64,000 nt of DNA from Rouxiella chamberiensis (GCF_026967475.1 NZ_CP114058.1:2480001-2544000), one strand, 5' to 3'; counted from the stretch's first letter, positions 19,719-30,496 are shown. Made by a program: numbers and translations. The notes: generated from the sequence alone by a model not told the origin.

Positions 19719-20462
19719 ATGAAGTCGATGTTGAAGGTTTCCCTGGCCGCCCTGACGCTGGCCTTTGCAGTAAGCACACACGCAGCAGAAGAAAAACTGA
19801 TCGTTGCAACGGATACCGCATTCGTTCCTTTCGAATTCAAACAGGGTGACAAGTACGTTGGTTTTGATATCGACCTGTGGGACGCGCTGGCGAAAGAGAT
19901 GAAAGTCTCCTATACCCTGAAACCAATGGATTTCGACGGTATCATTCCTGCCCTGCAGACCAAGAACATCGACGTCGCGCTGGCCGGTATGACCATTACC
20001 CCACAACGCGCGCAGGCGGTTGATTTCTCCGACGGTTACTACACCAGCGGCCTGATTACCATGGTTAAAGCCAACAACACCGACATCAAGGGCGTTCCTG
20101 ATCTGAGCGGTAAAGTGGTTGCAGTGAAAAGCGGCACCAGCTCCGTCAACTACATTGCCGCCAATCTGAAACCAAAAGACGTGCGTCAGTTCCCGAACAT
20201 CGACAGCGCCTACATGGAACTGGGTACCGGCCGTGCCGATGCCGTTCTGTTTGATGCTCCAAACATTCAGTACTACATCAAGACTGCCGGTCACGGCAAC
20301 TTCAAGACGGTAGGTCCGACCGTTGAAGGTCAGGATTACGGCGTGGCGTTCCCGAAAGGCAGCGCACTGCGCGAGAAAGTGAATGCCGCACTGAAAACCC
20401 TGCGTGCAAACGGGACTTATGCCGCTATCTACAAAAAATGGTTCGATACCGAACCTAAATAA
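19719..20462 (+). CDS. glnH: Glutamine ABC transporter periplasmic binding protein GlnH
   Basis: Captures L-glutamine in the periplasm for GlnP/GlnQ. 247 residues (E. coli 248): signal peptide [22 protein letters not shown], then the two-lobed type-II binding fold with the family 3 signature ([13 protein letters not shown]). Binding-site segments [22 protein letters not shown] and AVKSGTSS are conserved. Driven by the sigma-54/NtrC region immediately upstream, so it is induced when nitrogen is limiting. Confidence 0.97.
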   Translation: MKSMLKVSLAALTLAFAVSTHAAEEKLIVATDTAFVPFEFKQGDKYVGFDIDLWDALAKEMKVSYTLKPMDFDGIIPALQTKNIDVALAGMTITPQRAQAVDFSDGYYTSGLITMVKANNTDIKGVPDLSGKVVAVKSGTSSVNYIAANLKPKDVRQFPNIDSAYMELGTGRADAVLFDAPNIQYYIKTAGHGNFKTVGPTVEGQDYGVAFPKGSALREKVNAALKTLRANGTYAAIYKKWFDTEPK

Positions 20463-20513
20463 ATGCAGTAATGAGGTATAGCTTCCCGACGTGTAACGCG
20501 TCCGGCTATATCA

Positions 20514-20555
20514 CCGGCCCTGAGTGATTGTCACCAGGGTCGGCTTTGTTTTTGT
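20514..20555 (+). other. Intercistronic hairpin between glnH and glnP
   Basis: CCGGCCCTG pairs with CAGGGTCGG (one G-U pair) around a 12-nt loop, followed by a T-rich stretch. It probably ends part of the transcripts so that the binding protein outnumbers the permease and ATPase. Confidence 0.65.
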
Positions 20556-20573
20556 TTATCAGGAGATTAATCC

Positions 20574-21233
20574 ATGCAGTTTGACTGGAGCGTTGTTTGG
20601 GCCGCTCTTCCTATCCTTGCCGAAGGCGCCAAGATGACCCTGTGGATTTCTATCCTGGGTTTAGTTGGAGGTCTGATTATCGGCGTCATTGCGGGCTTTG
20701 CGCGTGCATTTGGCGGCGTTGTCAGCCGAAATATTGCTCTGGTTTTCATTGAGCTTATTCGCGGTACTCCAATCGTTGTCCAGGTTATGTTTATCTATTT
20801 TGCCTTGCCAATGATGATTAGCGGTATTCGAATCGATCCCTTTACCGCCGCCGTCGTTACCATTGTGATCAACTCGGGGGCGTATATCGCCGAAATCACC
20901 CGTGGTGCAGTACAATCCATTAACCGTGGCTTTAACGAAGCGGGTCTGGCGCTGGGGCTTTCACGTCGTGCTACCCTGCGCTATATCATCATGCCGCTGG
21001 CTTTGCGCCGCATGTTGCCGCCGTTGGGTAACCAATGGATTGTCAGTATCAAAGATACTTCGCTGTTTATCGTTATCGGCGTAGCGGAATTGACACGTTC
21101 AGGTCAGGAAATCATTGCCGGTAACTTCCGTGCAATGGAGATCTGGAGTGCGGTTGCCGTTATCTATCTGATTATCACGCTGGCACTGAGCTTTGCTATG
21201 CGCCGCCTGGAACGCAAACTGAAAATTTTATGA
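20574..21233 (+). CDS. glnP: Glutamine ABC transporter permease GlnP
   Basis: Inner-membrane permease of the His/Glu/Gln/Arg family, 219 residues, five helices. The EAA loop contacting GlnQ is visible as [33 protein letters not shown]. Preceded by AGGAG; its stop overlaps glnQ (ATGA), indicating coupled synthesis. Works as a homodimer with two GlnQ. Confidence 0.97.
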   Translation: MQFDWSVVWAALPILAEGAKMTLWISILGLVGGLIIGVIAGFARAFGGVVSRNIALVFIELIRGTPIVVQVMFIYFALPMMISGIRIDPFTAAVVTIVINSGAYIAEITRGAVQSINRGFNEAGLALGLSRRATLRYIIMPLALRRMLPPLGNQWIVSIKDTSLFIVIGVAELTRSGQEIIAGNFRAMEIWSAVAVIYLIITLALSFAMRRLERKLKIL

Positions 21234-21952
21234 TTGAATTTAAAAACGTCTCCAAACACTTCGGGAAAACCCAGGTGCTTCACGATATCGACCTGAAAAT
21301 CAATCAGGGCGAAGTTGTGGTTATCATCGGACCATCAGGTTCCGGTAAGTCTACGCTGCTGCGCTGCATCAACAAGCTGGAAGAAATTACCTCCGGCGAA
21401 CTGATCGTCGACGGGCTTAAGGTCAATGACCCCAAGGTCGACGATCGCCTGATTCGTCAGGAAGCCGGCATGGTGTTCCAGCAGTTCCACCTGTTCCCGC
21501 ACATGACGGCACTGGAAAACGTGGCCTTCGGCCCTGTCCGCGTGCGTGGTGCGAGCAAGGATGAGGCACAGAAGCTGGCAAAAGAGTTGCTGGCGAAAGT
21601 GGGCCTTTCAGAAAGGGCGAACCACTATCCGTCCGAGCTTTCCGGTGGTCAGCAGCAGCGCGTGGCGATTGCCCGTGCGCTGGCAGTCAAGCCGAAGCTG
21701 ATGCTGTTTGATGAGCCTACTTCCGCGCTTGACCCGGAACTTCGCCACGAAGTGCTGACCGTCATGAAAGATCTGGCGGAAGAAGGCATGACGATGGTTA
21801 TCGTGACCCACGAAGTCGGCTTTGCCGAGAAAGTGGCATCGCGCCTTATCTTTATCGATAAAGGCCGTATTGCCCAGGATGGCCCTCCGGCCGAGCTTAT
21901 CGGCAACCCGCCAAGCGAACGTCTGCGCGAATTCCTGCAACACGTTTCTTAA
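21230..21952 (+). CDS. glnQ: Glutamine ABC transporter ATPase GlnQ
   Basis: 240-residue cytosolic ATPase energising glutamine uptake. Walker [10 protein letters not shown] (residues ~34-42), Q-loop [12 protein letters not shown], signature [15 protein letters not shown], Walker [15 protein letters not shown] and H-loop [10 protein letters not shown] are all intact. Last gene of glnHPQ, followed by a terminator. Confidence 0.97.
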   Translation: MIEFKNVSKHFGKTQVLHDIDLKINQGEVVVIIGPSGSGKSTLLRCINKLEEITSGELIVDGLKVNDPKVDDRLIRQEAGMVFQQFHLFPHMTALENVAFGPVRVRGASKDEAQKLAKELLAKVGLSERANHYPSELSGGQQQRVAIARALAVKPKLMLFDEPTSALDPELRHEVLTVMKDLAEEGMTMVIVTHEVGFAEKVASRLIFIDKGRIAQDGPPAELIGNPPSERLREFLQHVS

Positions 21953-21954
21953 TG

Positions 21955-21980
21955 AAAAAGGCCTCTTTCGAGGCCTTTTT
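21955..21980. terminator. glnHPQ terminator (also faces rlmF)
   Basis: AAAAAGGCCTC-TTTC-GAGGCCTTTTT: 11-bp symmetrical stem; usable on both strands between the convergent glnQ and rlmF. Confidence 0.95.
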
Positions 21981-22009
21981 TAATGCTATCCGTGAGACGC
22001 TGCAGGCAC

Positions 22010-22998
22010 TCAGCCCCAGCGTTTACCGACCCAGGCTTTCTGCTGTGACGTCGTCAGGAAGGTCCAGGCGACGAAACGGCTGACTTTCTGCCCCTGCGCC
22101 ATCTCTACGGTCTTGACGTTGGTGGCTCCGGCTTCTTCCAGCGCGTCATAAATCAGTGGCAGCGTAGTCTTCTTGGAAATCAGCACAGTGAACCACAGGC
22201 AGTTGTTGCCTTTGGTCGCGCTCTCTTCCACCATGCGCTCGACGAAAGCTTCTTCGCCACCTTCACACCACAACTCATTGTGCTGGCCGCCGAAGTTTAA
22301 TTCCGACTTGTCGCCACGACGATCGGTGCCGAGGTTTTGGCGCTTGCGCTGACTGCCGGCGGCGGCCTCTTCGGCCGAGGCGTGGAACGGCGGATTACAC
22401 AGGACCGCGTCGTAACGCTCGTCGTGACGAATGATGGTATCGAAAATCCGTGGCGGCTTGGCCTGCAAACGGAAACGCACCTGATTGGTCAGCAACGGGT
22501 TGGTCGCCACAATCTTTTTCGCAGCCGCCATCGACACAGCGTCGATTTCGCTCGCCGTGAAACGCCAGCCGTATTCACGCAGGCCAATGATGGGATAAAT
22601 ACAGTTGGCGCCTACGCCGATATCCAGAATCGCAATGTTTTTGCCCTGCGGGATAACGCCGTTATTGTTACCGGCCAGCAGGTCCGCCAGATGGTGAATG
22701 TAATCGGCGCGGCCCGGGATGGGCGGACACAGGTAATCGGCCGGAATATCCCAGTTTTCAATCTGATAGAAATGACGCAGCAGCGCGCGGTTCAGGGCTT
22801 TAACGGCCTGCGGATCGGCAAAGTCGATCGACAGATCGCCCCATTTGTTTTCGGCCACAAAAGGTTCAAGCTCCGGGCTGCTGGCGATCAGTGCCGGAAA
22901 ATCATAGCGGCTGCGATGGCGATTTCGCGCGTGAAGCCCGCTTTTTCCTGCGGGAAAACAATCTTTTTATCCTGCGGAATCGCTTTCTTTCTTTCCAC
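22010..22998 (-). CDS. rlmF: 23S rRNA (adenine1618-N6)-methyltransferase RlmF (frameshifted at 22942-22946)
   Basis: S-adenosylmethionine-dependent enzyme methylating A1618 of 23S rRNA. The SAM-binding motif ILDIGVGANCIYP and catalytic NPPF (CNPPFHASAEEA) are clear. The main frame alone lacks a start: going upstream it reads GLHARNRHRSRYDFPALIAS, conserved RlmF N-terminus, then meets a stop. Adding one base to the T-run at 22942-22946 joins it to a frame opening with GTG at 22998 (MERKKAIPQDKKIVF), which has GGAGAG upstream. Total ~329 residues (E. coli 308, with a variable N-terminal tail). Same neighbourhood of glnHPQ as in E. coli. Confidence 0.92.
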
Positions 22999-23237
22999 CT
23001 GAATGACTCTCCAATATCAATGTTAAGCTCGCCCGCATGCCGACCGATGATGTCGGGCCGCAACGGCGGGTAAAATTCTGCCGCGTAAGATAACACAAAC
23101 GGCAGCCCGTGGCTGTGGGCATCACACACCCGGCCACTGTGTGTAGGTTCGGAATCGGTTAGGGTATTGAGAAACTGTACTATTGTTGATCAATGAAAGT
23201 TTTTTGCCGAAATAATTTAACCAGGAAAAGGTGAATC

Positions 23238-23870
23238 ATGAGCTCCGACGACCGCTATTTCTATGAACCTGCCAAAGGACACGGCCTGCCGCACGACCCG
23301 CTGAACGCCATCGTCGGGCCTCGCCCCATCGGCTGGATAGCGTCACGCAGCGCGCAGGGCCAGCGCAACCTCGCGCCTTACAGTTTCTTCAACTGTTTCA
23401 ACTACCGTCCACCGATTATCGGATTCGCCAGCAGCGGCTGGAAAGACAGTGTGAAAAATATCGTCGAAACCGGCGAATTTGTCTGGAACCTGACGACACG
23501 CAGTCTGGCCGTGAAAATGAATGAAAGTTCGGCCTCGCTCGAGCATGGGCGCGATGAATTCGAGTTTGCCGGTCTGACCCCCGTGCAGGGCAGCATCGTC
23601 AAGGCCGATCGGGTACTGGAAAGTCCGGTGAATTTTGAATGCAAACTCTCGCAATGTATTCAGCTGCAAGGCGCGGCGGGCGAGAAAATCGATACCTGGC
23701 TGGTGCTCGGCGAAGTCGTGGCGGTGCATATTGCGCGTCATCTCCTCAATGAGGAAGGCGTCTACCAGACGGCTCTTGCCGAACCAGTGCTTCGTGCGGG
23801 CGGTCCTTCAGCCTATTACGGCATTTCTGAGGCACTGCGTTTCGACCTGACTCGCCCCGACGCCCGCTAA
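23238..23870 (+). CDS. Flavin reductase-like (FMN-binding split barrel) protein
   Basis: 210-residue flavoprotein of the flavin reductase/flavoredoxin family. The N-terminal part shows NAIVGPRPIGWIASRSAQGQRNLAPYSFFNCFNYRPPIIGF, the FMN-binding pattern of this fold, and the C-terminus carries the GGPSAYYGISEALRF tail. Preceded by AGGAAAAGG. Such enzymes reduce or bind FMN; the physiological partner cannot be read from the sequence. It stands alone, convergent with the M3 peptidase gene. Confidence 0.88.
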   Translation: MSSDDRYFYEPAKGHGLPHDPLNAIVGPRPIGWIASRSAQGQRNLAPYSFFNCFNYRPPIIGFASSGWKDSVKNIVETGEFVWNLTTRSLAVKMNESSASLEHGRDEFEFAGLTPVQGSIVKADRVLESPVNFECKLSQCIQLQGAAGEKIDTWLVLGEVVAVHIARHLLNEEGVYQTALAEPVLRAGGPSAYYGISEALRFDLTRPDAR

Positions 23871-23911
23871 AAAAACGTCCCCTTCTCGTCGAAGAGAGGG
23901 GGACGCTTGCT
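23870..23911. terminator. Bidirectional terminator
   Basis: ACGTCCCCTTCTC pairs imperfectly with GAGAGGGGGACG around a short loop, with an A-run on the left side; lies between two convergent genes. Confidence 0.75.
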
Positions 23912-25774
23912 TTATTTGCCCAAATAGGTCTGCTCGACGAAATCGGCAAAGTCCTGACACATGGCTTCATCGCCTTCGGCGTTATCGGCCAGCACACGAT
24001 GACCATCAACCACGCGAATATGCACGTTGAGGTCAAAATCGGCGGCAGGCTGTTCACGCGCAGCGGCGCTGGCCATCACCTGCCGGGCTTCTTGCCATGC
24101 GGATTCCACCGTTTGATTGCAGGCCTGCGCCAGATAATCGGGATTAAAACCCTCACCCGTCAGGCTACGCAGCGTCTCGTCGTGCGTCACACTGTTGCCC
24201 GGCGTCCAGTAATGTTTTGCCAGATCGGGGCCGATCGCGGGGTTATCGGTTAAATAGCCGTCGCGTTTGAGGAAGAAGGCCCGCGTTTGTTCAACCGCCA
24301 TCAACGCGAGAAGATAGCCCTGATAAGAGCATGCAGACTCGAGTGACAACAGGTGCGGCACCGCCAGCGTCGGCCTTGGGCTTCCGGCCACGCCGAGAAT
24401 ATGCGTTTCAACGTCGCGCGCCAGCGCCGTTATCGCCTCTGGCGTACATTTTTCTTCCGGCCACTGATAGAGTTGCCACTCAAAATACGGCATGAGCAGA
24501 ATATGGCGCTCGTTGAAGGCACGCATCGGCTGACGCGCGGCAATACTCTGCTCAATCAGGGCATCCGGTACGGGTTCGCCGCGTTCATTTTTCGCATAGC
24601 GTTTTAACCAGTCGGCATCGTCCAGCAGGCTGTCGCAGAACATCGACTGGGTTTCGGCGTAGGCCATTGACGTCGGCGGAAACTCCTGCGAGAAACACGG
24701 CGCATTTTGGCGAATATTGGCGAAATGCGCGGCATGGCCGCCTTCATGGAACAGGGTATTCAAACCGCTCGCGCCGCTGCCGACCTGATCGGGCTTCGCC
24801 AGACTGGTAAAGTTGATGACGGCGGGCACCCAGGTGTCGCCATCAACGAAAGGCGGCACCGGTCCATGCATAAAACCGTTTTCATATTTACCTTCGCGCA
24901 CCAGCAGGTCGAGCTGCATCTCCGCGCCGTTGAAACCGATGTTGAGCCGTTTGAAGCTGTTTATCCAGCGGCCCAGCGAATCGGCGAACGGGAAATAGGG
25001 ATCCAGCTGACGCGTCACGTCGCCCGCGCTGGCATAGCGGATGTTCCACGGCATCAACGCGCCATCTCCCTTGCGGGCCACCAGCTCGTTCAGGCTGCGC
25101 ACATTGCCTTCGCGCGTCTGTTCTTCAAAGCGGTCGAGAATGGCGAACAGTTGCTCGGGCGTCATCTGCTCGGTTTTATTGATTTTGTAATCGAAATAGT
25201 TGCGATATCCCAGCTGACGGGCAAAACGGTTACGCAGCGCGATAAGCTCAGGGAAACCATTTTGCAGCAGCCACTGCTCCAGTTCGCGCAGCGCAACCTG
25301 AGAACTGCGGCGATACTCTTCGTTTTCGTTGGTGGCCTGATTGGTCAGCAGCTCGCCCAGCGAGGCGGCCACCTGCTCGCCCCGGCTGTTCAGGTGCAGC
25401 AAGCGATGCTGTTTGCGTTTGTTATAGAGCGCGGATTCGGCCTCGATAATCTCGTCGAGCAGCGCCTGTGCCTGTGGATCTTCAATCGCATTGCAGTCAA
25501 AGAAGCGGTACCAGCCTTGCAGACCGGCCAACAGCGCATCGCGCGCCTCACTCTTTGGCTCGGCTTCGACGGCGGCCAGATGCTCGCGCAATTCGGCCAA
25601 TCGACCCGGATTGGCAACAAAGCGTTTAAAGGCGCTTTCAGCGGCGGAAAAGCGGGCGGAAATCGTCTCGTCTCCGGTGCCCATATAGTTTTGCCAGAAC
25701 AACTCTTCTTTGGTTTTATGAACCTTGAGATAGTCGCGATTCAGTGTCGCGAAATAGTCCTGTGAAGATTTCAT
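23912..25774 (-). CDS. M3-family zinc metallopeptidase (oligoendopeptidase-like)
   Basis: 620-residue cytosolic (no signal peptide) gluzincin peptidase. The zinc site HEGGHAAH lies near residue 350 in NTLFHEGGHAAHFANIRQNAP, with the third ligand expected in the following YAETQSMFCDSLL segment. The N-terminal ~280 residues are helical, as in other M3 enzymes that restrict substrates to short peptides. GAGGGACGC precedes the ATG. It does not look like the PrlC/Dcp type and is closer to the M3-like peptidases annotated in Gammaproteobacteria; its natural peptide substrate is unknown. Confidence 0.85.
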   Translation of the reverse strand: MKSSQDYFATLNRDYLKVHKTKEELFWQNYMGTGDETISARFSAAESAFKRFVANPGRLAELREHLAAVEAEPKSEARDALLAGLQGWYRFFDCNAIEDPQAQALLDEIIEAESALYNKRKQHRLLHLNSRGEQVAASLGELLTNQATNENEEYRRSSQVALRELEQWLLQNGFPELIALRNRFARQLGYRNYFDYKINKTEQMTPEQLFAILDRFEEQTREGNVRSLNELVARKGDGALMPWNIRYASAGDVTRQLDPYFPFADSLGRWINSFKRLNIGFNGAEMQLDLLVREGKYENGFMHGPVPPFVDGDTWVPAVINFTSLAKPDQVGSGASGLNTLFHEGGHAAHFANIRQNAPCFSQEFPPTSMAYAETQSMFCDSLLDDADWLKRYAKNERGEPVPDALIEQSIAARQPMRAFNERHILLMPYFEWQLYQWPEEKCTPEAITALARDVETHILGVAGSPRPTLAVPHLLSLESACSYQGYLLALMAVEQTRAFFLKRDGYLTDNPAIGPDLAKHYWTPGNSVTHDETLRSLTGEGFNPDYLAQACNQTVESAWQEARQVMASAAAREQPAADFDLNVHIRVVDGHRVLADNAEGDEAMCQDFADFVEQTYLGK

Positions 25775-25811
25775 AGCGTCCCTCGTGGCTGAAAGTTAAA
25801 GAGATTATCCA

Positions 25812-26816
25812 TCAAGTGTAAGGTGACGCCGAAGGTCTGTCGACGTCACTCAGGCTAAAAAGCGCCTCGACCTTTAGCCGTGCGGCGGGCAGGTCGGCGG
25901 CCATGTCGGTTGCCACCAGGCAGCACGCGAGCTGATTGAGAATCGCCTCGGGCACGGCGACCTCGCCTTCAAGACAGCGGGTTATCCACGCCGCCGTGGT
26001 GTGTGCGTCGCGGGATGCAGGGAGATCCTGCGCGGCAAACGCCTGACGCTCGTGCAGGATGCGCTGCCCGCCATCGGTAATCAGATGCACCGGCGCGCTG
26101 CGCAGCGGATTGGCATAGACTTCGCCTTCCGTCCCTTGCGACAACAGCGCCCGGCCCGAAATATCATGGAAGAAAGAGGAGACGCGCTGGATGTATTCCG
26201 GGTGCGACACGCTCGCGAGCCGCAGTGCGGATTGCTGGCGAAACGGCGTTGCCAGCTTGGCTAGCGTATGGCTGCTGTTGCGCACGCCCATCTGCCAGCG
26301 CAGTTGAAGCTGTTTGTCGATGGCCGGACACAGGATTGAAACCGGAATAAATACGGGGCCGCGTCCTTCATCCAGCCACGTTTGTGCAGCTTGCGCGGAG
26401 GTAGCGGGCGCCATGCCCAGCGCCGCGAAAATTTCATGGCTGGTGACACGGCTCGGATCTTCCGTCACGCCGTGCACCACGACCGGCAGACCCAGCCGAT
26501 GCAGCAATATCGCCAGTAGCGGCGTCAGGTTGGCCTGCTTGCGCGCGCCGTTATAACTCGGGATAACCACCGGCATGGGGCGATGGGCAGGCGCGGTTAG
26601 CTCGAGGGTCTGCTCTTCCATCGCCTGATAAAAGCCGAGCATCTCCTGCTCGGCTTCTCCCTTGATTCGAAAGGCAATCAGCAAGCCGCCGAGTTGCAGG
26701 TCGGGCACGTCGCCCGCCAGCATCAGTCGATACAAGGCCAGCGCCTGTTCTTTGTCGAGATCGCGGGCATGATTTTTTCCGCGCCCGACTTCTTTGATAA
26801 TTTTAGTAAAATCCAT
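25812..26816 (-). CDS. ybiB: DNA-binding TrpD2-like protein YbiB
   Basis: Homologue of E. coli YbiB, a nucleic-acid-binding protein with the anthranilate phosphoribosyltransferase (TrpD) fold but no known TrpD activity. The start at 26816 (MDFTKIIKEVGRGKNHARDLDKEQ) matches the E. coli start. IPSYNGARKQANLTPLLAILLHRLG and MGVRNSSHTLAKLATPF are almost the same in E. coli. 334 residues. It lies 79 nt after dinG on the same strand, as in E. coli, where ybiB is LexA-linked through dinG. Confidence 0.94.
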   Translation of the reverse strand: MDFTKIIKEVGRGKNHARDLDKEQALALYRLMLAGDVPDLQLGGLLIAFRIKGEAEQEMLGFYQAMEEQTLELTAPAHRPMPVVIPSYNGARKQANLTPLLAILLHRLGLPVVVHGVTEDPSRVTSHEIFAALGMAPATSAQAAQTWLDEGRGPVFIPVSILCPAIDKQLQLRWQMGVRNSSHTLAKLATPFRQQSALRLASVSHPEYIQRVSSFFHDISGRALLSQGTEGEVYANPLRSAPVHLITDGGQRILHERQAFAAQDLPASRDAHTTAAWITRCLEGEVAVPEAILNQLACCLVATDMAADLPAARLKVEALFSLSDVDRPSASPYT

Positions 26817-26895
26817 TGCTCTACCCTCACCTGCGAATGACTCCAGCATAACCCAGCCTGCGCCTTGACGTCATTCGGAAAGGGCCAAACCCGCA

Positions 26896-29058
26896 CTAGC
26901 GGCGTCGACGGGCCTTGATCACTCTGGTTTTCTTGAGCGGAACATATTTGTTGAAGCCGGGTTCCGGCATTTCGCGTTGCTCGATAGGGAAAACCGGCAG
27001 CGCGGCCAGCAGTCGCGGGCCGTAGTTTTTGGTCAGCAAACGCCTGTCATAGATGACGATTTCACCGCGACACTCGTGGCTGCGGATAAGCCGCCCCACT
27101 TGCTGAATCAGATTAAACGAGGCGCTCGGCAGACTCTGCACTTCAAACGGATAACGTTTCAGGGTTTTCAGCCATTCGCCTTCCGTGAGGATGACCGGGC
27201 TGTCGATAGGCGGGAAGGCAATCTTGTGGATATGCACCTGCGTCAGCAAGTCGCCTTTCAAGTCCAGCCCTTCGGCGAAAGATTGCAGCCCGACCAGCAC
27301 GCTGACCTGCCCCGCCTCGACGCGCTCGCGATGCGCTTCCACCAGCCGATAGCGAGGCTGGTCGCCCTGCACCAGTAACATCAGTCGCAGGTCAGGCAAC
27401 AGCTCGACAAACTGCTGCAACGCGCGATTGCTGGCAAACAGCACCAGCATGCCGCGATGTTTTTCGCTCGCCAGTTCGGCACGGAAGAAATCGCTCATCT
27501 CCTGAATATGCTGCGCTTCGTTGGCCATCAGCGGTTCGGTGCGCATCTGCGGGATGACGATTTTGCCCTGCTCGACATGATTAAACGGCGAATCCAGACT
27601 GATAAACTGGTCGCCCGCCTTTTCATTCAGGCCGCTCATCTCCTGCAGACGCGAGAAACTGTTCAGCGATCGCAGCGTGGCCGAGGTCACGACCACGTGC
27701 GGCACTTTGCGCCAGAGCATTTTTTCCAGCTGATCGCTCACGCGAATGCCGACGCAGTGAAACACCAGATGTGTCTGGTTATCGAAAAAGGCGCGCGTCA
27801 CCCATTTGCCGATGGGCGCGTTGGAGGCTTTATCGAGCGCTGCCAATCGCCAGAGTTTGGTCATGGTTTCGAGATAGCCGAGCATGCGGCTCATCTGCAA
27901 GATAGCGCGGTGCAGGCGGGCAATATCGTGTTTGCCGGTCTTCTCCGCCAAATCGTTGAGCATGTATTCGGCCAGGCTGCGCAGTGCATCGGTCAGCTTG
28001 AACAGGCGCGCGCAAAGTTCGGTCAGCTCGGGTGGCAGCGCGCCCATCTCGAAGCGATATTCCGCCTCGGGCACGTCGGCCGGCACATAAACCGTTATTT
28101 GCTGTTCAATCAGCAGCAACAGCTCGCGCATTTCGGCAACGTGATTGTGCAGACGTTCGGCGTTGGCGAGCGGCGGCGGATTTTTGGGAGTAAACAGCGC
28201 AATGCACTGCTCAATCTGGCGCATGAAGTTATCGAGTTGCAGATGATTCCACACGGCGGTGATTTCGGCATCGACCTCCAGCGCATCGCGCGCCACTTCA
28301 GGCAGATGATGGCCTTCGTCGAGCACCAGCAGCAGATCCTTGGCATTGGGCAGCACCGATTCCGATTCCAGCGCGGCCATCACCAGCGCGTGATTGGTGA
28401 CCACCACATCGGCACTCTCAATCTCTTTTCGCGCCACAAAATACGGGCATTCGCGGTAATAGTGGCAGTTACGTCCCAGACAGTTGGCCTTGTCGGTACT
28501 GAGTTTCAGCCACAGCGGATCGTCGATGGTTTTTTTGTAGTGATCGCGTAGACCGTCCCACTCATAGCGGGCCAGCGCTTTTTCGAGCGTTGCACAAAAT
28601 TGCTGCTCTTCCCCGGTTGACGGCGCCAGTTCATCGTCCAGAAACAGCCCGAGATCGCCCTGCGCATTTTCATTGCTCATCATCGACAGGTTTCGCGGGC
28701 ACACGTAGCGCCCACGGCCAAAGGCCCCGGTGAATTTCAGGTCGGGAATGATCTTTTTGAGCAGTGGCAGATCTTTACTGAAAATTTGATCCTGCAGCGC
28801 GACGTTGGCGGTGCTTATCACCAACGGTTTTTCTTCGGCGCGGCTCACGGCAATTCCAGGGATCAGGTACGACAGGGTTTTGCCGACGCCGGTTGGAGCC
28901 TCGATGGCAAGGTGGCGGGCAGAATCGCTGGTCAATGCCTTCGCGACCTCAGCTATCATCTGACGCTGCGGGGCTCGGGAGATAAAATCCGGAATTTGCT
29001 GCTGTAGGGCTTTGTACCACTGACTAATCTGATCTTTTACTGCGGAGGACAGCGCCAT
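26896..29058 (-). CDS. dinG: ATP-dependent iron-sulfur helicase DinG
   Basis: XPD-like 5'-3' superfamily 2 DNA helicase acting on R-loops and forked DNA. ATG at 29058 (MALSSAVKDQISQWYKALQQQ) equals the E. coli start; 720 residues against 716. Walker A APTGVGKT (~residue 55), the four cluster cysteines (YVCPRN; ANCLGRNCHYYRECPYF), DEGHH motif II and the C-terminal QQVGRLIRS motif VI are present. I looked for a LexA box before the start and found none with the CTG-N10-CAG pattern, unlike E. coli. Followed by ybiB. Confidence 0.96.
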   Translation of the reverse strand: MALSSAVKDQISQWYKALQQQIPDFISRAPQRQMIAEVAKALTSDSARHLAIEAPTGVGKTLSYLIPGIAVSRAEEKPLVISTANVALQDQIFSKDLPLLKKIIPDLKFTGAFGRGRYVCPRNLSMMSNENAQGDLGLFLDDELAPSTGEEQQFCATLEKALARYEWDGLRDHYKKTIDDPLWLKLSTDKANCLGRNCHYYRECPYFVARKEIESADVVVTNHALVMAALESESVLPNAKDLLLVLDEGHHLPEVARDALEVDAEITAVWNHLQLDNFMRQIEQCIALFTPKNPPPLANAERLHNHVAEMRELLLLIEQQITVYVPADVPEAEYRFEMGALPPELTELCARLFKLTDALRSLAEYMLNDLAEKTGKHDIARLHRAILQMSRMLGYLETMTKLWRLAALDKASNAPIGKWVTRAFFDNQTHLVFHCVGIRVSDQLEKMLWRKVPHVVVTSATLRSLNSFSRLQEMSGLNEKAGDQFISLDSPFNHVEQGKIVIPQMRTEPLMANEAQHIQEMSDFFRAELASEKHRGMLVLFASNRALQQFVELLPDLRLMLLVQGDQPRYRLVEAHRERVEAGQVSVLVGLQSFAEGLDLKGDLLTQVHIHKIAFPPIDSPVILTEGEWLKTLKRYPFEVQSLPSASFNLIQQVGRLIRSHECRGEIVIYDRRLLTKNYGPRLLAALPVFPIEQREMPEPGFNKYVPLKKTRVIKARRRR

Positions 29059-29340
29059 GCATCTCTTATCGTTTTCATAGGTTGCCGTCATTGTCCCACA
29101 CTCGCCTGCCCACGTCAGCCGCAAATTGATGACATCGCCATTTAATTAGCAAGCTTATTAAAATCATTCACTTATTTTATTTATCGCCTTTTTTCGCTGT
29201 CATAAATTGATCACAAATATAAGGTAAAAATCTCTCGCTGCAAAAATTCCCACACGAGATGGAAATAACAGCACATACGATGACAGCGTCTTTTAAATAA
29301 AACGTGACACTCACGTTTAAACATAAATACAGGGTTTAAA

Positions 29341-30444
29341 ATGAAACGTAATCTTCTGGCAATATTAATTCCATCATTACTGATTGCCACAGGCGCACAT
29401 GCAGCGGAAATTTATAACAAGGACGGAAATAAACTCGATCTTTATGGTCGTGTCAAAGCCGAACATTATTTCTCTGATGCAAGCAGCAGTGATGGTGACC
29501 AGAGTTATGTCCGTTTTGGCTTTAAAGGTCAGACAAAAATCAGCGATGCCCTGACCGGTTATGGCCAGTGGGAATATCAGGTTGCCGACAACGTCTCCGA
29601 AGCGCAGGGTACCTCCGGTTCAAAAACCCGTCTCGGGTTTGCAGGGCTTAAATTCAACCAGTGGGGATCTTTTGACTACGGCCGCAACTACGGTGCGCTG
29701 TATGACATCGCGGGCTGGACCGATATGTTCCCGGAGTTTGGCGGCGATGGCTACACCAAGGCCGACCGCTTCATGACCGGTCGCGGCAACGGCATGGCGA
29801 CCTACCGCAACCGCGGCTTCTTCGGGTTGGTCGACGGCCTGAATATCGCCCTGCAATACCAGGGTAAAAATGACGACAGCTCAACCCGCACCGCCAGCAC
29901 CTCGAACGGTGACGGCTATGCAGCGGCCCTGACCTATGATATCGGCGCGGGCATCAGCGCGGGTGCCGGTTACACGTCTTCCGACCGCACCAATACCCAG
30001 GCCAATTCCGCATTGGGCGACGGCGATAAAGCCACCGCCTGGAACGCCGGCCTGAAATACGATAATAACGGCGTTTATCTCGCCGCTATCTATGCCGAAA
30101 CCCGTCGCATGATTGCCATTAACGTTCCGGCCGGTTCTTCAAGTCAGACGCCTGCCGCAGTCAGCGGTTACGCCGATAAGGCCCAGACATTTGAAGCCGT
30201 CGCGCAATATCAGTTCGACTGGGGTCTTCGTCCGTCATTGGGTTATGTACAAACCAAAGCCAAAGATATTGAAGGCGTGGGTGATGCCGACCTGATTAAA
30301 TATATTGACGTCGCTGCAACCTATTATTTCAATAAAAATATGTCGACATTCGTTGATTATAAAATAAACCGCCTTAGCGATGATAATAAATTAGGTCTGA
30401 ATAATGACGACGTCGTGGCATTGGGTCTGACCTACCAGTTTTAA
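29341..30444 (+). CDS. General trimeric porin (OmpC/OmpF/PhoE family)
   Basis: Outer-membrane 16-strand diffusion porin. Signal peptide [21 protein letters not shown], then [24 protein letters not shown]. The constriction loop L3 is recognisable as [35 protein letters not shown]; the C-terminus ends in Phe (VALGLTYQF). 367 residues. Loop sequences differ enough that I do not assign OmpC, OmpF, PhoE or OmpN. The gene stands alone, with a 280-bp AT-rich leader region that should hold OmpR-type control; no site is clear. Confidence 0.93.
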   Translation: MKRNLLAILIPSLLIATGAHAAEIYNKDGNKLDLYGRVKAEHYFSDASSSDGDQSYVRFGFKGQTKISDALTGYGQWEYQVADNVSEAQGTSGSKTRLGFAGLKFNQWGSFDYGRNYGALYDIAGWTDMFPEFGGDGYTKADRFMTGRGNGMATYRNRGFFGLVDGLNIALQYQGKNDDSSTRTASTSNGDGYAAALTYDIGAGISAGAGYTSSDRTNTQANSALGDGDKATAWNAGLKYDNNGVYLAAIYAETRRMIAINVPAGSSSQTPAAVSGYADKAQTFEAVAQYQFDWGLRPSLGYVQTKAKDIEGVGDADLIKYIDVAATYYFNKNMSTFVDYKINRLSDDNKLGLNNDDVVALGLTYQF

Positions 30445-30496
30445 CCGCCTTATAACTCGAAATGCCCTCGCTTTACCTTTATTTTCTGAATCTCTT

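Noticed and set aside
29059..29340. LexA box in front of dinG
   Set aside because: Looked for CTG-N10-CAG on both strands and found no good match, though dinG is SOS-controlled in E. coli.
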